A DNA stretch of 64,000 nucleotides from Phoebastria nigripes. Its lineage: Eukaryota > Chordata > Aves > Procellariiformes > Diomedeidae. Of this stretch, positions 57,101-64,000 are shown piece after piece. The stretch spans positions 127,631 through 191,630 of the forward strand of contig JAYKAV010002430.1 of the NCBI GenBank assembly GCA_035582835.1. The letters run 5' to 3'. The notes beneath the pieces were generated by a model. That model saw nothing but the letters and a program-made list of their open reading frames with translations, had not been told where the DNA came from and did no database searches. The translations under genes and the position numbers were made by a program. Position 1 is the stretch's first letter. Each line of letters opens with the position of its first letter.

Positions 57101-60100
57101 ATTAACATAGAGCAAAGACCCACAGTTGAGTGACTTGAGATGCTCTAGAAGGCATAGACTAATCCTATCCCATTTTATTTTGGATCTTCATCACAGGTCA
57201 GATAACATCACTGAAACTCTTTACTGTTACTTTCCACTCCAAATGCAGCTATGTCCAACTCAAAATTTGCATTCCAGATGTGAGCCTAGGCTTGAAACAC
57301 AGGGGCTTTATTTTTCCTACAAAGCTTTCCTTTATGCAGGTCAAATTCTTTCATGACATCCTTGAATTAAAAAAAAAAAAGTCACAGAATCAGATTGGAA
57401 GGATCCTCTGGTTTCCAGTCCAGCCTCATGGCTCAGCATGAGCATGGACTACCAGCAGCACTGCATCAGCCACAGCTTTGTCTAGCAGAGTCTTCCAAGC
57501 CTCCAAGAACAGACATTCACAAGGTGTCCAGGCACCATTTCCCAGGTTTTCAGCCTTCCAGTGAAAATCTTTCTCTTGTGTCCAATCTGAACCTCCCACG
57601 TTATGGTTTGCAACCACTGTCCCTTGTTACACTGTCTGGCACCACCAAGAACAATTTGCTTTCAGGTTGTTGGAAGTACTCAACTACTTTCCACCTACAT
57701 TTCAGGCAGATTGCCCTTAGCCGCCTCCTCTCCCAGCTCCATAAGCTCTCGAACACTGGCAACCTTGGCAGCTTTTTGACCTCTTCCAGTTTTTCTACGT
57801 CCCTTCTGACCTGGAGGCTCAAAACTGTAGAAAGTCCTCAGCTCTCAGAGCCGTGGGTCGTGTCAGAGTATTAGAGGCAATACTACTTTGCAATCCAAGT
57901 TTAGCTGCACAACTTTTCTCCTCTTGTCTGGTCAGAGACAGTTTCACTCTTTCACCAGCACTCCACAGCAACTGTTGATTGAACTGCAGGCTTGCAGCTA
58001 TCTTTATCTCAAAGGAAAGGCTAATTACTTAAGACAGCAGGTTCTTTCAGATGTTAAGCCTCATTTAACAGGCTTTAAGCAACGCTTTAAGTGTTCAGCA
58101 TGCATTACAAAAACATCCAGTGATTTTAATTGCAAAATTTCCTTTCCCTTTTAAGACTAGGAAACACCGCATAACAATCAGTTATTCACAATTAATTCTG
58201 CAACAATCACTTCAAAATTCACACTCCGGGGGAGAGCCACAGATCTGCCACATTGCTCTGAGAACGCGCAAGCCACAGCCATGCTTCTCAGCCGAGCTCA
58301 AGTGACAGAAGAGCGAGAAGAGAGCACTCCTTACTCAACCAGGACAGCGAGGACTGCATGGAAGAGAGGTAAGGTTAAACGTTGTGGAGGGCTAGCCTGA
58401 AGACTTCGTTGGTGCATACCCAGGCACCTTGAAAACTTTTCAATAAAAAGGTTTGGTGGAAGCCTAGAACCTGGTCATCATCTGCCTGAGCATGACAGGA
58501 GAAATATGTTACTAGGTGAAGCACACTGAAAATACTGGGTGACATTCTGGACGAACATTGGCAAAGTAGCGTCACACCAAATGAAACTCACTCCTAAGGC
58601 TTGAACTGATGCTTAGTCTTCCTAGCTGAAGCAAGCAAGCATGCACCCAGACAATGAATAGCAATAAAAAGTGATAATGGAATTAGAATAAGTGGAGGTA
58701 TATTTATTATACCACTACAAAAGGATAAAAAAACATTACTACCTATCCCAACATCCATTAAAGAGGATCTTTCATATTTTTACTTGAAAATATGCTTTTC
58801 AATTAAAGCTATTACTGTACTGCTTCTGCCAGCGAGTTAGATCCTCGCTAGTGACATTCACCCTATTTAGATGCTCTATTACTCTCCAAGGTCTTCTCCA
58901 AGAAGCTGTTGTGTTCAGTCCCCTCAGTGCAGATGATTATTCTGCTGCAAAAGATGTTGCTTTTTTTTATTTATGGTTCATATTGGTATTAGCATGCTGG
59001 GCTGTAGACTGGAGCAGCACAGAGGCACATACACATCCTGACCTTGTCACAGGGCAGTAACGATTTCAACTGACCCCAGTTAAATCCCCCTCCAGCAGGG
59101 GAGGCCAAAGGCTTAAAACAACCCAAACCTGCAGGTTTACTTCAGGCATAACACTCTGGTAAAGGAAATACAGAGTTTGACAGTAATAGTCCTTGACCCC
59201 ATTATTTCTTCAGAACTCTTCTCGTACAGTTAAGAAGAGAGCTGAGGCTTCGTGACAATTTGGTAGCAGTTCACCCCACAGTATATGCAGGGAGAATAGA
59301 AGGTTTTTCTGCTTTGGTTTGGTTTTTTCCCGTAAAATCAAACGAGATCAAAATATAATGGTTTAAGGAAGAAATACAAGATGTGCCCAGCTCACTTAAG
59401 AATGAGTTTCCACTGAACTGTCGGGACTAGCAATTCAAGCAACTAAGGCCTCAGAAAATCCATTTAAATATCATGCCAAGAATGACTTCTTAGAAAGGGC
59501 ATGTTACAGGTATTTTAGCATTATTATGTTCTTGGATTACTCTATCAAAAGCATTATGCATGCTCCTTCATTACATAAAACAATGCAAGTTTTGAAAAAC
59601 CGCAGAAGATTCAAAAGCATATGCATTAATTGTACTGGGCTTTGAAGAATTTGGCTCACAGTCCCCTGAAAAGGATAACTGAATAGTAAGCAGGAAGCAT
59701 GGCTTTTCCCTTCAAACCCTGCTACTGATGGTCTTGAAAGTCCCCTTCCTTGTGCAAATTTCTCTACAGTTTTCCTCGAGACCAACAGATGCGAGCTGTG
59801 CAGAACAGCCACACCATTAAGGCAACCTTTAAATAAAACTAAGTATGCTGCTCCACGTTTGCGTGTTAAAGTGTACCCCGTTCAACTGGAGCTATAGATG
59901 AGCCACTTGTTAAAATGCACTAACTGAACCCAGTTGTTCTCAGTTACTGTATTGTATCGAGAACAGCATTGAGATGCATTAAAATGGCTGTCAACACCTA
60001 TGTATTAGCACAAGAAAAAGTATTCTCTACATATGACAACCAGGTTCGTGTACTGGCAGAAATGGTTACTATATATGTCATGCTACAGACTATTACTGAT

Positions 60101-62172
60101 TATTTCATTTGTCCACCTGTGTAAGTATCATACAAGGCAGAAGCAAGAAGTCAAAGTTCTAAGTTGACTTTGACTTTCTGGACACTTCCTCAGTGAGGAG
60201 CAGCATTTCCCAGGCATTAAAATGTGCTTTTTAAAGCTAAGATTGGAGACACATACACGTGAAGAGTGGAAAAGTGTTGCCTCTCCTACTAAAAATTCAC
60301 AAACAAGTTGGATTTGATCATGACAATAGGCATACTTCAATCCAATATGTTCTTTCCAAGTACCTACATGCATTAGCACGTGATCCCTGAATTATTCTGA
60401 ATAATTTCAGCAAGCTGAAATAATTCACAGGCTAAAAACAGCACAGTAAGAAATACTACTCCAAGCCATGGTATTTACGGAAAGCTCCCAGACTGCATCT
60501 ACAACCCCAACGACCATACTAAAGGATGAGAAAACCCAAAAGCTTTACAGAATCTTTAAGAACTTGGTATCTTGCCACAGGATTCAACACAATCACTGTT
60601 GCAAGCTTTGATCTGCCTAATGATTATGCAATAACCTTAAAAACATGACTGTGCAAAACCAGGTGCAGATGTGAGCGGCCCAAGACGTTGAATCAAAAAG
60701 TCTTGGTCACATCATCGAGTTTTGTGCACACCCAAGAGTAAGACAGATGAGATCAGCATGTCTGACTTCATACCTGTCCTGCAATTCAGTGCTTTCCGTG
60801 GCCANGTGTGGCTGTCTCTCCTCAACAGAGTGTGTGCAGGTGGGATTGAGCAACAAGAAAGCTGGAATCCAACTTGCAGCTAGGAAGCAGGAGCAACTTT
60901 AATGAGAGCCAAAGCTATCTATGTTAGGCTTAGAAGTGGATGCAATACACTGGGAACTGCTCTTCTCAACTGCCCAGCCCAAAACAATTAAGGAGAATAG
61001 CTAAGCAAGCAGATTCAAACTTTCAGTCCTATGTTTGCTTAGTTAACAGTACAGTCAGTGGAAGTTTGAATGTTTTGATACCAGAGGTGCCATTCAGAGT
61101 TAACAGGAAAAGGAAACCTAAACAGCTATTTTAAAAGAAACTGGGTTCAAGTAACTCTAAAGACTGGATAGCTTTAGAGTCCTGACTTGACAGCACGGCT
61201 GGACCAAACCCTGACAAAACTAGCTCTGAATTTTAACTATTGCTATGTAATGTCACACTTTTTAAATAAACACTGCGCACTGTAAGCAAGTTCTGCCTAC
61301 AGCTGAGTTTACATACAGGATATTTTTTGCAGATTCCAGGACAACTTCTTTCATTGGTAAGTAGCTTACAAGTCTGTGGCCCTGGTATATTTAGATCCAA
61401 TATTTCCTCAAAAGAACAGGAGACTGGGTAAGTTCACGCAGCAATGTAATCGTACTACAGCCTGAAAAATAATCTGATTTCTTCACAAGCATTTGATCTC
61501 AGAGGCAACACTCGTTGCTGAACCAGTTTTGAGTACAGAGGTACTGGACTGCATTAACACAAGAGCTGTATTCTTGTGTCCTGTGACAGCAAAGAAAAAG
61601 CACGGTCTTACTGAAGGGTTGTCAGCTAACAAAAAACGTCTGCTAAATCACAGCTCAATGCATACATTACATCAAAGAGCGCATTAAACTAGATGTGCTT
61701 ATGTTGTCCAAGAACACTGTAATGATGCTTTTAAATGCAGAGGACACTGAAACCTTATTGCATCAGGGTAAGGGAAATATTGATGCTTCCAGAGCCCATA
61801 TGATATTTGTACGCAGAGTAAAAACCATGGTACTTTGCTTGGCAGGAACACACGACTCAAATTACAGGTGGTTTACCTAGTGCTAGTTATCTGAAGGGAT
61901 GAGCAGTTTCTTGACAGTCTTGAACAGTAGAAGAATGACATTCCAATGCAAGCTTACCAGTGTTCCTTCTCCACCCAAGAGAGCATTTTAATGTTTTCAG
62001 AAATCAGATGATTTAGCGTCCTGCAAAAATCTAAGACATAAGCATTTGTTAACCTGTAATGGAAAGAGTTTACCTTAAGCTGTCCCACTACCATACTGAG
62101 TATACAGCTGTCAGGTGTAGGTTGGTGGTCTTGTGCTGTGATGCTGTGTTGTATTTTTTGGAAAGGGAGGCT
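53990..62172 (-). CDS. NUTF2: Nuclear transport factor 2, 3' part of gene (canonical isoform)
   Basis: NUTF2 (NTF2) is a small homodimer that binds RanGDP and FxFG nucleoporins and carries RanGDP back into the nucleus. The window holds the exon for residues 58-90 (62074-62172) and the canonical last exon for residues 91-127 plus TGA (53990-54103), human numbering. These read [20 protein letters not shown]... and [11 protein letters not shown]...[19 protein letters not shown], near-identical to mammals. Exons for residues 1-57 were searched for by eye up to the right edge and are not present, so they lie outside. A second, alternative last exon sits in the intron at 58375-58485. Gene order relative to EDC4 matches human. 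Confidence 0.95.
56100..56260 (+). mobile_element. Old degenerate retroelement fragment
   Basis: The run GGATTAAACCAGCCATCCATC, TAGTTCATTAGCACATATGA, CAGCAGTTCTGCCAATTATT resembles the 'ggtccatctagcccagtatcctgtctctgacagtggccaat' order of old amniote CR1-like repeats. Identity is low and the call is by eye. Confidence 0.35.
57365..57800 (-). mobile_element. CR1 LINE fragment, sense with NUTF2
   Basis: The plus strand shows the reverse complement of a CR1 tail: CACAGAATCAGATTGGAAGG, CAATCTGAACCTCCCACG, CCACTGTCCCTTGTTACACT, GGCACCACCAAGAACAA, then CGCCTCCTCTCCCAGCT. It is longer but more diverged than the EDC4 intron copies and lies 0.6-1 kb downstream of the proximal NUTF2 last exon. Confidence 0.75.
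58125..58130 (-). terminator. NUTF2: Candidate poly(A) signal for proximal NUTF2 exon (ATTAAA)
   Basis: First ATTAAA or AATAAA on the minus strand after the proximal-exon stop codon, about 245 bases downstream. A stronger AATAAA lies at 57307-57312. Which is used cannot be told from sequence. Confidence 0.35.
58375..58485 (-). CDS. NUTF2: NUTF2 proximal alternative last exon
   Basis: A second copy of the exon for NTF2 residues 91-126. Acceptor CATGCTCAG, phase 0, 36 codons then TAA with no internal stop. It reads [16 protein letters not shown]..., then [17 protein letters not shown]. Against the distal exon, 24 of 36 aligned residues are identical. Asp92, Asp94, Phe99-His100-Gln101, the AWVCTN block and FRLALHN are kept. 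Changes cluster at 95-97 (PIM to QVL), 107-110 (NIND to SFQG), 117-118 (DM to EV) and the C-terminus (FG to V). It can only be used as an alternative to the distal exon because both contain stops. Expression is not shown by the sequence, but open frame plus splice site argue against a dead copy. Confidence 0.85.
   Translation of the reverse strand, partial: ADDDQVLGFHQTFLLKSFQGAWVCTNEVFRLALHNV
58486..62073 (-). other. NUTF2: NUTF2 intron before the last exons
   Basis: 3.6 kb with no exon recognised on either strand and no clear mobile element; one isolated N near 60805. Confidence 0.7.
62074..62172 (-). CDS. NUTF2: NUTF2 internal coding exon (residues 58-90)
   Basis: 33 codons in phase 0 on both sides: [20 protein letters not shown], then [13 protein letters not shown]. 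Acceptor CATTGCAG and donor GTAAAC. Being phase 0 at the 3' side, it can join either downstream last exon. Confidence 0.96.
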
Positions 62173-64000
62173 CTGCAATGAAAAGAAAGCAAAATAAGGA
62201 AGTGTACAGTCATTGCATTATTTAACTTACAAAACAAAGATCGAGCAAATCCAACATTATGAAGTGTTAGGCTATTTTGGTAGCACTGGATGGAGAGTTG
62301 TTGCAACTCGACACTACTCAGGCTGGGTTGATCATAACAGTTGTGTTTTTCAAGCACTGAGACATGAAATAATATGTCACCACATACCTTAAGCAGTACC
62401 TTTTCCTAGTCTAATTACACTGCCCAAAGAGCTTCAGTTCATCTACAAGCTGAAGGTTCATATGATAAAGGCACAAAGCTTCTCTGCTCTGAACAGTGTT
62501 AAAAGATTGTTTACCAGACAACTCCAAATTTGCTTCTTTGTTGAAATGGCTATGAATACAAAGGAAAGGTGGTTGACAAGAACCAGTGTTCAGGACTTGA
62601 AATCCACATATCCACCTTTCCCCTTTTTTCTTTCCTTCATAACAGCACCTGAGGGGAACCACACAGCAACAGGCACCATCTTTGCCATGTACCAGGCAGG
62701 AGCCAGGGGAAAGGAAGAGGAGGTAGAGATCAAAAGCACACATACTGAAAAGAAAAAAGCTTTCCAAGCTCATGTAGCAGATGCAAGTATGTCTGGAGTT
62801 AAGTGTGCAAGGAACACACCTTGAGAAACACCAGACATTGGGGAGTAATTCCTCTCTTTCAACTTAGACCACATTCACATTCCAACCACGGATGACTCCA
62901 AGCAGTGAACATCAAATATCTGGGGGATCTCAGAGTCCCGTCACACAAACACAATTTTGGCATTGTTCTATCAAAAGCTGCATTAATGCTAGACGCTTTA
63001 GAAGTAAGTGGCAGTTCAGCACNGATGGCACTCTGAGTGACCACATGGCTGACACCCAGAGTCCATGCACTGCATAGGACAGCAGCATGCAGTCATTTAA
63101 ACCTCAGGTTGTACTTTGATGCCTTTGCTTCATTTCCCTGATTTGTTAACAGGTTGAGGTAGACCCAAGCACATACTTTGACAAGTTCTGCGTTTCACTC
63201 TAGTGGAAGGAGCCTGAAAGACTTCCAAGAAGGCCTAGGCACAAGAACAGGAGACCCGAGTCCTACTGCCAAGGTGCCAAGGATGTGAAGTACAGACTTG
63301 GCCCTGACAAGCATGAGGCTTCAGGAAGAATACCAGGAAGCTAAATCCTTGGATAATAGACAACACAGAAACTGGGGAAGGAAAGGAAGTATACAGAGCA
63401 GCCCTCTAATCACAGAGGGACACTATTCAAGAACACTCTCTAATAAAGCCTGCAGTAAGCCTGCAGTGTTTCCTCTTGGCTGGGAGAACAATCCCAACCT
63501 ACCATGAACTGCAAAGTGAGCCACTGGTTTGTAATACGGAATAGACATTTAGTAACAAAACAAACAAAAAAAAAATCCAGAGCAGTCTTTTCTGAACTAC
63601 CAGCAGAATATTTTCCAGGGTCACTATCCCAAACTTGAATGTGCCTGCACAAGCATAGGCTGGGACATTGCACACCCTTCCTTTGACAAAAAGAGCACTA
63701 TGAAGCCTGGTCCCACCTCAGCACAACAGCTTCTTGTTGAACGAGTCCTGCAAGAAAAGTCTCTTAAAAAGGCAGAGAGATGAAGGGGAATGAATGTGGT
63801 TGTATCCAGAACCCAGCTTCCAGTGTGACAAGATGCCAAAGAGAGGTGAGACTGGGGAGAGAAGACAGGGAGGAAGGAAAGGCTTCAGAGTCAAGAGCCC
63901 TGCAAAACGGTGACAAGGAACCAAAGACAAGGCTGGGTAAGACAGTGCCTGTTTCAAGTATCCGATTGTCCCCTTCAGAGAAAAGGACCCCAATGGTTGG
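62173..64000 (-). other. NUTF2: NUTF2 upstream intron, continues beyond window
   Basis: The exon encoding the WEGQQFQGKAAIVEKL region was looked for and not found, so this stretch is taken as intron. Nothing else is recognised; one isolated N near 63023. Confidence 0.65.

Larger units (their letters stand above)
54104..58374 (-). other. NUTF2: NUTF2 intronic DNA between alternative last exons
   Basis: Intron for the distal isoform, or downstream flank for the proximal one. It contains a CR1 tail, an older degenerate retroelement and possible poly(A) signals for the proximal exon at 58125-58130 (ATTAAA) and 57307-57312 (AATAAA). No other coding exon is recognised. Confidence 0.6.

Noticed and set aside
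57395..57874. A 159-codon plus-strand frame
   Set aside because: It coincides with the antisense strand of a CR1 fragment.
58375..58485. Reading the second NUTF2 exon as a processed pseudogene fragment
   Set aside because: It begins and ends exactly at the exon limits, keeps an AG acceptor with pyrimidine context, has no poly(A) and no neighbouring exon sequence, so exon duplication fits better.
1..64000. tRNA, rRNA, CRISPR, operon or bacterial-type systems
   Set aside because: Nothing of the kind was seen; the window is intron-containing vertebrate DNA with spliced genes and LINE tails.

Overview
This looks like a window of amniote nuclear DNA, most probably from a bird. It carries CR1 LINE 3' ends with the avian-type ATTCTATG tail, A/C-rich AAACCCC-type low-complexity tracts, and intron-rich genes separated by short gaps. 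Scattered single N bases and one 947-base N gap mark it as a draft assembly. The gene order NUTF2 - EDC4 - NRN1L, all on the minus strand, matches the human 16q22.1 block, where PSKH1 follows next.

Layout in window coordinates, with transcription running right to left. (1) 53.6-62.2 kb: the 3' part of NUTF2 (nuclear transport factor 2), consisting of one internal coding exon and two alternative last coding exons. (2) 14.2-51.5 kb: complete EDC4 (enhancer of mRNA decapping 4), with 29 coding exons. All splice sites are GT-AG, phases join without a break, and the predicted protein is 1402 residues (human is about 1401). (3) 10.2-12.9 kb: complete NRN1L (neuritin-1-like), with three coding exons and 163 residues, starting in a CpG island only about 0.5 kb beyond the EDC4 poly(A) signal. 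(4) 1-10 kb: GC-rich intergenic DNA with a CpG island broken by the N gap at 2482-3428, possibly the PSKH1 promoter, plus minisatellites and a CR1 fragment. No coding exon is recognised in this part.

The genes are neighbours rather than an operon. EDC4 is a P-body scaffold for DCP1-DCP2 decapping, NUTF2 returns RanGDP to the nucleus, and NRN1L is a small GPI-anchored neuronal surface protein.

The most interesting feature is a duplicated, divergent last coding exon of NUTF2. Both copies have an intact acceptor, the same phase and their own stop codon. The proximal copy (58375-58485) differs from the canonical distal copy (53990-54103) at 12 of 36 aligned residues, yet keeps the two Ran-binding aspartates. 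About 40% of the codons for unchanged residues differ only silently, which points to an old duplication kept under protein-level selection.
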